The position numbers and the translations under genes were made by a program. A stretch of 64,000 nt of DNA, from NCBI RefSeq assembly GCF_014201875.1, contig NZ_JACHFL010000002.1, positions 496,001 through 560,000 of the forward strand, given 5' to 3'. Source of the stretch: Deinococcus humi (GTDB lineage: Bacteria; Deinococcota; Deinococci; Deinococcales; Deinococcaceae). The notes below the pieces were generated by a model that searched no databases, had not been told where the DNA came from, and worked only from the letters and a program-made list of their open reading frames with translations. Below are positions 25,263 through 33,730 of the stretch, piece after piece; the stretch's first letter is position 1; each line of letters starts with the position of its first letter.

Positions 25263-26225
25263 ATGCGAATCGTGGTGACGGGCGCGACGGGTTTTCTGGG
25301 CGGCGTCGCGGCCCGTGAGCTGGCAGGACGCGGTCACATGGTCACGGGATTGGGCCGGGATGTGGAGAGAGGGGAGGCGCTGGAAAGGGGCGGGGTCCGG
25401 TTCGTGCGAGCCGATCTGCGAGATCAGCCCGACTGGCTGCCCGTCCTGAACAATGCCGACGCCGTGCTGCACGCCGCTGCACGCTCGACGCTGTGGGGAC
25501 GCTGGGCAGACTTCGAGGCCGACAACATCACGGTCAGCCGGACGGTGGCCCAGGCCTGCGCCGCACGCGGGTTGCGGCTGGTTCACATCAGCACACCCAG
25601 CGTGTACAACGCCACGGGCCTGTGGCAGAACGTCCCCGAATCCACCCCCGTCGGTCCGCGCTTCGACAGCCCGTATGCCCACAGCAAGTTCCTGGCCGAG
25701 CTGGAGGTCACGCTGGCCCATCCGGAAGCCACCATCCTGCGCCCACGCGGAATCTACGGGATCGGCGATCCGTCCATCATTCCCCGGCTGACGCGCGCGC
25801 TGCGTTCGGGGCGTCTGCCGCGTCTGGTGCGGGGCGAGGTCCACACCGAACTCACCCACGTTCGCAACGTGGCCCACGCCGCCCGGCTGGCGCTGGAGGG
25901 GAGTGCACCCGGCATCTACAACGTCACTGACGGTGAAGCGGTGCCGATCTGGGCCACCCTGGACGCGCTGGCCGACGCGCTCGGGGTGCGCCGTCCAGTG
26001 CGGTACGTGCCTGCTCCTCTGGTGGAACGGGTGGCCCGCGTGGCCGAACTTGCCGCTCACCTGCACCCCGCGCGGCCCGAGCCGACGCTGACCGCCAGCG
26101 GGGTGCGGCTTCTGACCCGCCCGATGACCCTGGACCTGACCCGCGCCCGGACGCGGCTGGGGTACGTTCCAGTCGTCCACCCTCGGCGAGGGCTGGCCGA
26201 GGTGCTGGCGGTGGTGCGGGCATAA
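25263..26225 (+). CDS. NAD(P)-dependent epimerase/dehydratase-type reductase (3-beta-HSD/OleD-like)
   Basis: 320 residues of the extended short-chain dehydrogenase family. The cofactor motif GATGFLGGVAA opens the protein; catalytic Ser lies in HISTPSVYN and the Tyr-Lys pair in SPYAHSKFLAE (YxxxK). RPRGIYGIGD is typical of the 3-beta-hydroxysteroid dehydrogenase branch, which includes the olefin-pathway reductase OleD. It probably reduces a 3-keto-acyl-type intermediate made by the synthase at the end of this cluster; that role is inference. Leaderless start six bases after TAAGCT (25251-25256). The next gene starts 10 bases after its stop. Confidence 0.8.
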   Translation: MRIVVTGATGFLGGVAARELAGRGHMVTGLGRDVERGEALERGGVRFVRADLRDQPDWLPVLNNADAVLHAAARSTLWGRWADFEADNITVSRTVAQACAARGLRLVHISTPSVYNATGLWQNVPESTPVGPRFDSPYAHSKFLAELEVTLAHPEATILRPRGIYGIGDPSIIPRLTRALRSGRLPRLVRGEVHTELTHVRNVAHAARLALEGSAPGIYNVTDGEAVPIWATLDALADALGVRRPVRYVPAPLVERVARVAELAAHLHPARPEPTLTASGVRLLTRPMTLDLTRARTRLGYVPVVHPRRGLAEVLAVVRA

Positions 26226-26235
26226 TGGGGCGGCC

Positions 26236-27081
26236 ATGACCCATCTGCGCGTGGTTCCGCTGGTCGCGGGCGAGTGTTTGAATCTGCGGGCGCTGACCGA
26301 ACGGGGGGCAGCGTGGCGGGTCCAGACCTATCCGGCGGGGTTCGCGCTGCTGCTGCACCCCACGCACGGCCCGGTGCTGTTCGACACCGGGTATTCGGCG
26401 CGCGTGGTGGCCTCCATGCGGCGCTGGCCCGGCGTGTTGTACGGCCTGCTGACTCCGGTGCGCCTGGACGCGCGCCAGACAGCGGCGGCGCAGCTGGCCC
26501 GCCTGGGCTTTGCGGCAGATGAGGTGAGAGAGATTATCGTGTCCCACCTGCACGCCGATCATGTCGGCGGCCTACGCGATTTTGGGGCGGCCCAGTTCTC
26601 CCTGGACGCTGGAACGTACACGGCTCTGCGGCATTTGCGCGGCGTGGCGGCCATTCGCAAGGCGTTCATGCCCGAGCTGCTGCCCTGGGATTTTGGAGCG
26701 AGGCTGCGTCCTATGGAGTTTCTGCCGGCTCCTGCAGGACTCTCGCCCTTCGCTGTGGCTGCCGACGTGTTCGGGGACGGCAGCGCTTACGCGGTGCAGG
26801 TGCCGGGCCACGCGCCAGGGATGATCGCGCTGATCGTCCGGACCAGCGCCGGGGCTGGGTTGGACGGCGACGGCGCGGGCCTGACCCTGCTTGCCAGCGA
26901 CGCCGCCTGGAGCGTCCGGGCCTTGCGTGAAGGGCTGGAGGTGCATCCGCTGGCCCGGGTGGTGTTCGACGATGCTGCCGCCGAGCGCCGCAGCGCCGCA
27001 CACCTGCGCGAGTGGCTGCTGGACCATCCCCGCGCCCGGGTGATCGTCAGTCACGATGCGCCGGAGGGTGAAAATGGCTGA
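26236..27081 (+). CDS. Metallo-beta-lactamase-fold hydrolase (lactonase-like)
   Basis: 281 residues. Metal ligands are clear: HLHADH at 104-109, PGHAPG near 193 and SHDA close to the C terminus. The pattern and length resemble N-acyl-homoserine-lactonase-type enzymes rather than glyoxalases. It is cytoplasmic, with no signal peptide. Being locked between a reductase and an acyl-activating enzyme, it could hydrolyse a lactone or thioester intermediate; this is inference. Its stop overlaps the next start by eight bases (ATGGCTGA). Confidence 0.85.
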   Translation: MTHLRVVPLVAGECLNLRALTERGAAWRVQTYPAGFALLLHPTHGPVLFDTGYSARVVASMRRWPGVLYGLLTPVRLDARQTAAAQLARLGFAADEVREIIVSHLHADHVGGLRDFGAAQFSLDAGTYTALRHLRGVAAIRKAFMPELLPWDFGARLRPMEFLPAPAGLSPFAVAADVFGDGSAYAVQVPGHAPGMIALIVRTSAGAGLDGDGAGLTLLASDAAWSVRALREGLEVHPLARVVFDDAAAERRSAAHLREWLLDHPRARVIVSHDAPEGENG

Positions 27082-28396
27082 GGCCCTGGACCGCCTGACC
27101 GTGTTGCGTCACGCGTTGGGCGAGAGTGGAGTGCTGTTCCGGAACCGCGCAGCTCTGGAACGCCACCAGGACCGGCTTGCCGCCCACCACCTGCGCTGGG
27201 TGGCGGCACACAGCGCCTTTACGGCCAGCCGTTTCCTAGGCGCGGGGTTGGCCCTGGAGCAGTGGCGCGAACTGCCGCCCGTGGGCAAGCCGGAAATGAT
27301 GGCACAGTTCGATACGCTCAACACCGCCAGACTGCGCCTGGCCGACGTGCTGGCCGTTGCACGCCGCGCCGAGGACACCCGCGACTTCACGCCCACGCTG
27401 CCCACCATGCGCGGGCCGGTGACAGTGGGACTATCGAGCGGCACGGGGGGCAACGCAGGCGCATTCGTGGTGTCCCGCGCCGAGCGGCTGCAGTGGGCCG
27501 GGGTGGTGCTGCGCCATCTGCTGCCCGCGTTTCCGCTGGGACTGCTGAAAAAGCAGCGCGTCGCCTTTCTGCTGCGGGCCGACGGCGGGTTGTACCGCAG
27601 TGTGGGCAGCTCCCGGCTAGACTTCCGGTTTCTGGACCTGCTGCGCCCGCAAGGCGAACTGGCCGCAGAACTGAGTGCGTATGCTCCCACGCTGCTGATC
27701 GGCCCGCCCAGTGTGCTGCGTGCCCTGCTGGATGCCGGAGCCACGGCCCGCCCCGAGCGCGTGGTCAGCGTGGCCGAGGTGCTGGAGGACGATGACCGGG
27801 CGGCGCTGGAACGCGGTTTCGGCCCGGTGGTGCAGGTCTACCAGGCCACCGAGGGGCTGCTGGGCCTGCCGTGTCCGCACGGCCACCTGCATCTGAATGA
27901 GGCGCACGTTCACTTTGACCTTGAGGCGGTGGGGGACGGCTACCTGCGTCCGGTCCTGACCGATCTGCGCCGGACCACCCAGCCGATGGTCCGCCACCGC
28001 CTGGATGACCTGCTGGTGCTCGCGGAAGGGTGTTCGTGCGGGCTGGCCTCTCGCCGCGTGCTGCGCGTGGCCGGCCGACAGGACGACGCGCTGGAGCTGC
28101 CGGGAAGCGCGGGGCGCGTCACGGTGTGGCCCGATTTTCTGCGGGGGGCCATGAACCGGGTGCCCGGCCTGCGCGAGTACCGGGTAGAGCAGACCGGCGC
28201 GGCCGCCCTGCGCGTGCTGCTCGAACCGCTGAACTCCGAGCTTCGGCAGGAGGCGTGCGCCCAGGTTCGCCGCGCGCTGGAACGGAGTGGGGCGGACGCC
28301 ACGGGGGTGCAGATCACGGTTGGACCGTTGCCTGCCACGCCGCCGGGGGTCAAGCGCCGCCGGGTTCGCCGCCTCTGGAAAGGAGCGTTGCCATGA
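27074..28396 (+). CDS. Adenylate-forming enzyme, coenzyme F390 synthetase-related
   Basis: 440 residues of the CapK/phenylacetate-CoA-ligase/F390-synthetase branch of adenylating enzymes. The phosphate-binding loop is VGLSSGTGGNAGAF, the A5-like motif is VYQATEGLLGLPC, and the hinge region contains TDLRRTTQPMVRHRLDDL. A cluster of four Cys/His residues (LPCPHGH, EGCSCG) may bind zinc, as in related ligases. It would activate a carboxylate as an acyl-AMP. Start at 27074 chosen because GGAGGG lies six bases upstream. It overlaps both neighbours, which implies a coupled operon. Confidence 0.8.
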   Translation: MAEALDRLTVLRHALGESGVLFRNRAALERHQDRLAAHHLRWVAAHSAFTASRFLGAGLALEQWRELPPVGKPEMMAQFDTLNTARLRLADVLAVARRAEDTRDFTPTLPTMRGPVTVGLSSGTGGNAGAFVVSRAERLQWAGVVLRHLLPAFPLGLLKKQRVAFLLRADGGLYRSVGSSRLDFRFLDLLRPQGELAAELSAYAPTLLIGPPSVLRALLDAGATARPERVVSVAEVLEDDDRAALERGFGPVVQVYQATEGLLGLPCPHGHLHLNEAHVHFDLEAVGDGYLRPVLTDLRRTTQPMVRHRLDDLLVLAEGCSCGLASRRVLRVAGRQDDALELPGSAGRVTVWPDFLRGAMNRVPGLREYRVEQTGAAALRVLLEPLNSELRQEACAQVRRALERSGADATGVQITVGPLPATPPGVKRRRVRRLWKGALP

Positions 28397-29382
28397 ACCA
28401 GCCGCTTGGTCTGCGGATCCTGTCCACCGCCCAGGCTCTGCCCGCCCGCATTGTGCCCACCGCCGAGGCGGCTGCTCTGTGCCGTGTTGCGCCAGAGGTG
28501 GCCCTCAAGCGCACCGGCGTTCACGAACGGCGCTGGCTGTCCGGTGATGAGACTGCCCTGACTCTGGGCACGCAGGCTGCGCGGGAGGCAGTGGCGGCAG
28601 CGGGGCTTGAAGTGGCGCAGATCGACACTCTGCTGAACGCCAGCGGCAGCCAGCTTCAACCCATTCCGGACGGCGGGGCGCTGCTGGCCCGTGAGCTGGA
28701 GCTGCGCGGCGCGGCCACCTACAGCATTCACGGCACCTGCCTCAGCTTTCTGCTGGCGCTGAACCACGCGGCCCTGCTGATCGGCGCGGGGCAGGCCCGG
28801 CATGTCCTGATCGTCAGCAGCGAGGCAGGCAGCCCTGGCCTCAACTTTGCCCAGCCGGAAAGCGCCCTGCTGATCGGTGACGGTGCGGCGGCCGTGGTCG
28901 TCGGCCCGGCCACCCATGACGGTCAGGGCATTCACGCCATGCGGGTTGCCACCTACCCGGAAGGCGCGGACCACACCCGCATTCGCGGCGGTGGCTCGCT
29001 CCTGACGCCCAGAAACCCCGCCGCCGTGCTGGAGGACTTCACCTTCGACATGCATGGGCTCTCGGTGCTGAGGCTGGCCTCACAGGTGGTTCCCGGTTTT
29101 CTGGAAGGGCTGCGCGCTGGCCTGAGCAGCGGTCTGCCCGGCATTGACCGTGTCGTGCCGCATCAGGCCAGCGCGGCGGGCCTGGACCTGATGCGCCGCT
29201 ACGGCTGGCCTGCGGAGCGAATCGAGGTGACGCTGACACGCCTGGGCAACGTGATCGCAGCCAGCCTGCCGCTGACGCTGCATCAGGCGCTTTCCAGTGG
29301 CCGCGCAGGGGAGGGGGACACGCTGTTGCTGGTGGGCACCGGGGCAGGACTGATCGCTGGCGGGATGATTCTGCGGTTGTAG
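28393..29382 (+). CDS. 3-oxoacyl-ACP synthase III-like condensing enzyme (KAS III/OleA-like)
   Basis: 329 residues of the thiolase superfamily. The KAS III triad is intact: Cys116 (SIHGTCLSF), His257 (VVPHQAS) and Asn286 (RLGNVIAAS). Overall identity to FabH signatures is loose (no DLGGGTGA-like motif), and the sequence fits the divergent 'KAS III family' group that condenses two acyl thioesters or elongates special acyl groups. ATG overlaps the preceding stop (ATGA) and AGGAG lies six bases upstream. It closes the four-gene cluster; aroA follows with its own promoter. Confidence 0.85.
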   Translation: MNQPLGLRILSTAQALPARIVPTAEAAALCRVAPEVALKRTGVHERRWLSGDETALTLGTQAAREAVAAAGLEVAQIDTLLNASGSQLQPIPDGGALLARELELRGAATYSIHGTCLSFLLALNHAALLIGAGQARHVLIVSSEAGSPGLNFAQPESALLIGDGAAAVVVGPATHDGQGIHAMRVATYPEGADHTRIRGGGSLLTPRNPAAVLEDFTFDMHGLSVLRLASQVVPGFLEGLRAGLSSGLPGIDRVVPHQASAAGLDLMRRYGWPAERIEVTLTRLGNVIAASLPLTLHQALSSGRAGEGDTLLLVGTGAGLIAGGMILRL

Positions 29383-29452
29383 GCCTGCGGGGGTGACCCC
29401 ATCGCCCAGACAGCCCCCTGCCCCTGCTCCCGTCCGGCGCTAGCCTGCCCGC

Positions 29453-30778
29453 ATGAGTCCCGACGGCCTGCCCGAAACGTTCGACGTCCTCGTCCATCCG
29501 GTCTCCGGCCTGAGCGGCGAGCTGCGTGCCCAACCCAGCAAAAATTACACCACGCGGTACCTGCTGGCGGCAGCGCTCGCGGAGGGTGAGACACGCGTGG
29601 TGGGCATTGCCACCAGCGAGGACGCCGGGGCCATGCTGCGCTGCCTGGAGGACTGGGGTGCGGACGTGACGCTGGTGGGTGACGACGCCGTGATCCGGGG
29701 TTTCGGCGCTTCTCCCCGCGCGGGCGTGACCCTTAACCCCGGCAACGCGGGCGCGGTGGCCCGCTTCCTGATGGGCGTGGCGGGGCTGACCACAGATACC
29801 ACCCTGGTCACCGATTACCCCGATTCGCTGGGCAAGCGTCCCCAGGGCGATCTGCTTGACGCCCTGGAACGCCTGGGCGCACGCGTGAGTAGCGCCGGGG
29901 GACGACTGCCGCTTGCCATCTCCGGTCCCGTTCAGGGCGGCACCGTGGAGGTCAGCGCCGAGCGGTCCAGCCAGTACGCCAGCGCCCTGCTGTTCCTGGG
30001 GCCGCTGCTGCCCCGTGGGCTGGAGCTGCGCCTGACCGGGCAGATCAAGAGCCACGCCCCGCTGCGGCAGACCCTGGACACGCTGAGCGCCTTCGGGGTG
30101 GGGTTCAGCGCCAGCGAGGACCTCACTCGCGTGGCCATTCCCGGCGGGCAGGCGTACCGGGCGGGGCGCGTCTCTGTCCCCGGCGACTATCCCGGCTCGG
30201 CGGCCATTCTGGTGGCGGCGGCGTTGCTGCCCGGCGAGGTCCGTCTGGGCAACCTGCGGGAAAACGACCTCCAGGGCGAACGGGAGGCGGTGGCCGTCCT
30301 GCGGGAGATGGGCGCGGACATCGTGCGCGAGGGGGACACACTCTTGGTGCGCGGGGGCCAACCGCTGCATGCGGTGACGCGCGACGGGGACGGCTTCACC
30401 GACGCGGTGCAGGCGCTCACGGCTGCTGCCGCTCTGGCAGAAGGCACCACCACCTGGGAGAACGTCTCCACCCTCCGGCTCAAGGAGTGCGACCGCATCA
30501 GCGATACCCGGCGTGAGTTGCAGGGACTGGGCATCGGCGCGGCGGAAACGGCGGACAGTCTGAGCGTCACCGGCGCCGGCCGAATCGCCGGAGGCGCCAC
30601 CGCCAACGGACATGGCGATCACCGCATGATCATGCTGCTGACGCTGCTGGGCCTGCGGGCCGAGGCGCCCATTCGCATTACGGGCGCGCATCACATCCGC
30701 AAGAGTTACCCGCTGTTCTTCCGCCATCTGGAAGCGCTGGGTGCGAGGTTCGACTACCTGCCCACCGAGGGGCATTAG
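29453..30778 (+). CDS. aroA: 3-phosphoshikimate 1-carboxyvinyltransferase (EPSP synthase)
   Basis: 441 residues with the full set of EPSP synthase landmarks: QPSKNYTTRYLLAAAL, LNPGNAGAVARFL, a Ser-rich SAERSSQYASALL site, VPGDYPGSAAILVAA, LRLKECDRI, and GHGDHRMIM. It converts shikimate-3-phosphate and PEP to EPSP in aromatic amino acid synthesis. The NAGAVAR form of the usual NAGTAxR motif is a mild variation. Leaderless start six bases after TAGCCT (29441-29446). Confidence 0.95.
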   Translation: MSPDGLPETFDVLVHPVSGLSGELRAQPSKNYTTRYLLAAALAEGETRVVGIATSEDAGAMLRCLEDWGADVTLVGDDAVIRGFGASPRAGVTLNPGNAGAVARFLMGVAGLTTDTTLVTDYPDSLGKRPQGDLLDALERLGARVSSAGGRLPLAISGPVQGGTVEVSAERSSQYASALLFLGPLLPRGLELRLTGQIKSHAPLRQTLDTLSAFGVGFSASEDLTRVAIPGGQAYRAGRVSVPGDYPGSAAILVAAALLPGEVRLGNLRENDLQGEREAVAVLREMGADIVREGDTLLVRGGQPLHAVTRDGDGFTDAVQALTAAAALAEGTTTWENVSTLRLKECDRISDTRRELQGLGIGAAETADSLSVTGAGRIAGGATANGHGDHRMIMLLTLLGLRAEAPIRITGAHHIRKSYPLFFRHLEALGARFDYLPTEGH

Positions 30779-30860
30779 GAGCGTACCAGCGCAACAGGAC
30801 CTGTCCCAGCCTTAAGCTGCCTGTCCTCACGTCCTCATCCCCGGATGCTCCACTGTCAGA

Positions 30861-31988
30861 ATGAACAGAATGCTGTTGATCGGCACCCTGGCTCTGGCCT
30901 GTGCGGGTTGCGCTCAGACGAGTGCTGGGAATGAGGCCTCAAAGCCGCCGCTGGAAACCTCCGGTCTGACGGTGCCCGAAGGATTCAAGGTCACGCCCTA
31001 CGCCGACGGCTTTCAGAAACCGCGCATGATGGTGGTGGCCGACAACGGGGACGTACTGCTCAGCGACACCTCGGCGGGTAGGGTTTACGTGTTGCCGGAC
31101 CGCGACAAGAACGGACAGGCCGACAGCAAGGAACTGTTTGCCAGCGGCCTGAACCAGCCGCACGGCCTCGCCATTCATGGGGGCTACCTGTACGTCGCCA
31201 ACACCGACAGCGTGGTGCGCTTCCCGTACAAGTCGGGTGACCTGAAGGCGGGTGCGGCGGCTGAAAAGCTCGTTGATCTGCCCAGCGGCGGCGGCCACTC
31301 CACCCGGACGGTCGTCTTCGGCCCGGACGACAAGATGTATGTGTCTGCCGGAAGCTCGTGCAACGTCTGTGAGGAAAGCGATCCGAAACGGGCCGCCATC
31401 TGGGTGTACGACGCCGACGGCAAGAACGGCAAGGAGTACGCCAGCGGCCTGCGAAACGCGGTGGGCATCGAGTGGTTTGATGGTCAGCTGTATTCCACCA
31501 ACAACGGGCGAGACCAGCTGGGTGACGACATGCCGCCGGAAGGCTTTTACAAGGTGAACAGCGGCAATTTCTTTGGCTGGCCCTACTGCTATACCACCAA
31601 GGCCGGCGAAGCCCAGGTCTGGGACAAGGACTTCGGCAAGAAAAACGCCGATGTCTGCAAGGACGCCACCCCTGCCTTCGCCCTGACCACCGCGCATTCT
31701 GCTCCCCTGGGGCTGGCGTTCTACACCGGGAAAACCTTCCCCCAGACCTACGCTGGCCAGATGTTCGTGGCCTTGCACGGCAGCTGGAACCGCAGCGAGA
31801 AGAGTGGCTACAAGGTCATCACCGTCGATCCCAAGACTGGGAAGGTGGCCGATTTCCTGAGCGGTTTTCTGAAGGACGATAAGGCCAATGGACGCCCAGT
31901 GGATCCAGTGGTGGCCGCCGACGGCGCCATGCTCCTGAGCGACGACGGCGCCGGCAAAGTCTGGCGGATCCAGTACGTGGGGAAATAG
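30861..31988 (+). CDS. Sugar (sorbosone) dehydrogenase-like beta-propeller lipoprotein
   Basis: 375 residues. Lipobox LACAGC ends the signal peptide. The mature protein is a soluble-glucose/sorbosone dehydrogenase-type propeller with repeated blades: FQKPRMMVVADNGDVLLSD, GLNQPHGLAIHGGYLYVANT, STRTVVFGPDDKMYVSAGS, GLRNAVGIEWFDGQLYSTNN and GRDQLGDDMPPE. Such proteins use PQQ to oxidise sugars outside the membrane; no PQQ synthesis genes are in view. An alternative in-frame ATG lies nine bases downstream (30870). It is convergent with marR with only four bases between stops and no clear terminator. Confidence 0.85.
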   Translation: MNRMLLIGTLALACAGCAQTSAGNEASKPPLETSGLTVPEGFKVTPYADGFQKPRMMVVADNGDVLLSDTSAGRVYVLPDRDKNGQADSKELFASGLNQPHGLAIHGGYLYVANTDSVVRFPYKSGDLKAGAAAEKLVDLPSGGGHSTRTVVFGPDDKMYVSAGSSCNVCEESDPKRAAIWVYDADGKNGKEYASGLRNAVGIEWFDGQLYSTNNGRDQLGDDMPPEGFYKVNSGNFFGWPYCYTTKAGEAQVWDKDFGKKNADVCKDATPAFALTTAHSAPLGLAFYTGKTFPQTYAGQMFVALHGSWNRSEKSGYKVITVDPKTGKVADFLSGFLKDDKANGRPVDPVVAADGAMLLSDDGAGKVWRIQYVGK

Positions 31989-31992
31989 CGCT

Positions 31993-32487
31993 CTACTTCA
32001 CTCCAATGCGCCCCAGCAATGCCCTGAGGGTTCGCCGCTCTGTGACACTTAGGGCCGCCAGTAACCGTTCTTCATTGGCGAGATGCTGGGGCAAGAGACT
32101 GTCAATCAAAGTGCGGCCCGTTGCTGTCAGCCGGGCGCGGATGGCCCGGCGATCCGAGGTGTCGGGGAGTCGCTCAATCAGCTGCCGTGCACTCAGAGCG
32201 TCCACCCGTTTGGTTACAGCGGGTGGAGTGATTGCCATGAGGGCGCTCAGTTCACCCAGGGTCAGTCCCTCCGGGGGGGCCGAACGGCGCAACGTCGCCA
32301 GCACGTCGAAAGCCGAGGGCGTGAGGTCATGTCCGGCAAAAAAAGCCTCCAGCTCTGCCTGAAGCTGTCCCGACGTGCGCTGGACGGCGATCACGGTGAG
32401 CATCGGCTCCGGGTCCAGATCGGGCCGGGCTATGCGCCAGTCCTGTTCGATGCGGGACAGCAGCTTGGGGGTGGAGGCGTCTTTCAT
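31993..32487 (-). CDS. MarR-family transcriptional regulator
   Basis: 164 residues with a winged helix: LTPSAFDVLATLRRS, LTLGELSALMAITPPAVTKRVDAL as the recognition helix and RLPDTSDRRAIRARLTATG as the wing. MarR proteins repress transport or efflux genes and respond to small ligands. Its ATG overlaps the stop of the DMT transporter half upstream (ATGA), so it is the third gene of a coupled operon and probably regulates that operon. No operator palindrome could be assigned with confidence. Confidence 0.9.
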   Translation of the reverse strand: MKDASTPKLLSRIEQDWRIARPDLDPEPMLTVIAVQRTSGQLQAELEAFFAGHDLTPSAFDVLATLRRSAPPEGLTLGELSALMAITPPAVTKRVDALSARQLIERLPDTSDRRAIRARLTATGRTLIDSLLPQHLANEERLLAALSVTERRTLRALLGRIGVK

Positions 32488-32936
32488 CCCCGATTCCGTT
32501 CCCGGTCGGCCGCCAATAGGCTCACCGCTCCCAGTAGCAATGCCGCGCTCAGCAGGCCCGCCACAGTGGGCGGCTGCGGGGTCTGTCCCAGCCAGCCCAG
32601 GCCGGTGATAACGGCCGCCCCCAACACCTGACCCAGCGTGGCCGCCACCGTGCTGGCCCCAGCCCCCAGCCGCGCGCCCACGGTCAGGGTCAGGCTGACA
32701 TACGTCACACCCAGGAGGCCGCCCAGCAGTGTCCACAACTCCGGCCAGGCCGTGGGACGCGCGCCGTCCAGCCCCAGCGCCCACAGCGAGAGCAGCAGCC
32801 CCGCTCCCACCCCGAAATTGACCAGGGTGGCCGCCAGCGGCGACGCCAGCAGGGCGGCCAGCCGCAGATTGAAGGCCAGTCCTGCCGACAGCCCGATCCC
32901 TGCGCCGACAGTGGCCATCAGGGCCACCAGACTCAT
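32484..32936 (-). CDS. DMT-family half-size transporter (DUF606/YdcZ type), second subunit
   Basis: 150 residues with about five hydrophobic helices and little else (MSLVALMATVGAGIGLSAG, ATLVNFGVGAGLLLSLWALG, TYVSLTLTVGARLGAGAS, GQVLGAAVITGLGWLG). DUF606 proteins are half-length drug/metabolite transporters that occur as tandem pairs. The first base region overlaps the stop of the partner gene (32933), and its stop overlaps marR, both by four bases. Substrate unknown. Confidence 0.82.
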   Translation of the reverse strand: MSLVALMATVGAGIGLSAGLAFNLRLAALLASPLAATLVNFGVGAGLLLSLWALGLDGARPTAWPELWTLLGGLLGVTYVSLTLTVGARLGAGASTVAATLGQVLGAAVITGLGWLGQTPQPPTVAGLLSAALLLGAVSLLAADRERNRG

Positions 32937-33394
32937 GCCAGCCCCCACAGCCGCAGGCCCAGCGCCGCCAGCACCAGCACGGCCGCCAGGGTACGCGCCC
33001 GGTTCAGCCGCCTGCGCGGCAGACCCAGCGCGCCAAAATGGTCCAGCGCCAGTGCGGTCAGCACCTGCGCGGCAATGACCAGCGTTGTTGCCAGGGCCGC
33101 GCCCAGCAAGCGGGTCAGGACGACGCTGCCCACCACGTAAGCACTGCCGACCGCCCCGCCCAGCCACACCCAGCGCGGGGCCACCCCAGCCGACGTCCAG
33201 GTGGGTCTCACCTGTACGATCGCCAGCACCAGCCCCAATGCCACCGCTCCGACGAGATACGAGGTGCCTGCCGTCAGCGTCACAGACTTCAGTTCACCTG
33301 CCAACGCGCTGTTCACGGCAAATTGCATGGGCAACAGACTGCCCGCTGCCACAGCTAACAGGAGAAAAGGGGCACGTCCAGATTCAAGAGCCAT
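32933..33394 (-). CDS. DMT-family half-size transporter (DUF606/YdcZ type), first subunit
   Basis: 153 residues with five hydrophobic helices. It carries the DUF606 pattern with a polar PMQFAVNSALAGEL loop, LGGAVGSAYVVGSVVL and ATTLVIAAQVLTALALDHFG. The start at 33394 is six bases after TACTAT (33401-33406, minus), so the operon message is probably leaderless; an in-frame ATG 45 bases upstream is less likely. Together with the following gene it should form a heterodimeric exporter under control of the downstream MarR protein. Confidence 0.82.
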   Translation of the reverse strand: MALESGRAPFLLLAVAAGSLLPMQFAVNSALAGELKSVTLTAGTSYLVGAVALGLVLAIVQVRPTWTSAGVAPRWVWLGGAVGSAYVVGSVVLTRLLGAALATTLVIAAQVLTALALDHFGALGLPRRRLNRARTLAAVLVLAALGLRLWGLA

Positions 33395-33730
33395 ACAAAA
33401 ATAGTACACCGGTAAAATGTTTATAGGTGAAGTAGGCATGATCGCCTAGTGCCGATGCGCTTTGGGCTGAGGGTGCCCTGTCTGCGGCATGTGCTGTAAA
33501 TGCCGTGAGCGGTCTGGGTGCCTCATCAATTTAGAAGCAGGGGCCGTTTCAGCGTTTCGCTTTGGCATGGGAATGACGTGCATCCAGCGACATACCCTGG
33601 GCAGGGCATCAATGCGGGGCTGACCTGGGGTCCGCCTCGGCTACCCCGGGCAGTCGCAGTCACCGTTGCCTAACCCCTTACGCCTTTTGCCGGATGCAAC
33701 CCCTCACCCCGATGTTGCGTAATAAGGAGC
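33395..33730. other. 336-base divergent intergenic region
   Basis: No gene is supported. The leftmost 15 bases are the promoter of the DMT operon. The sequence near 33395-33430 is relatively A+T-rich and could hold a MarR operator. AAGGAG lies one base before the telA ATG, which is too close for efficient use. The remainder holds nothing I recognise. Confidence 0.4.
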
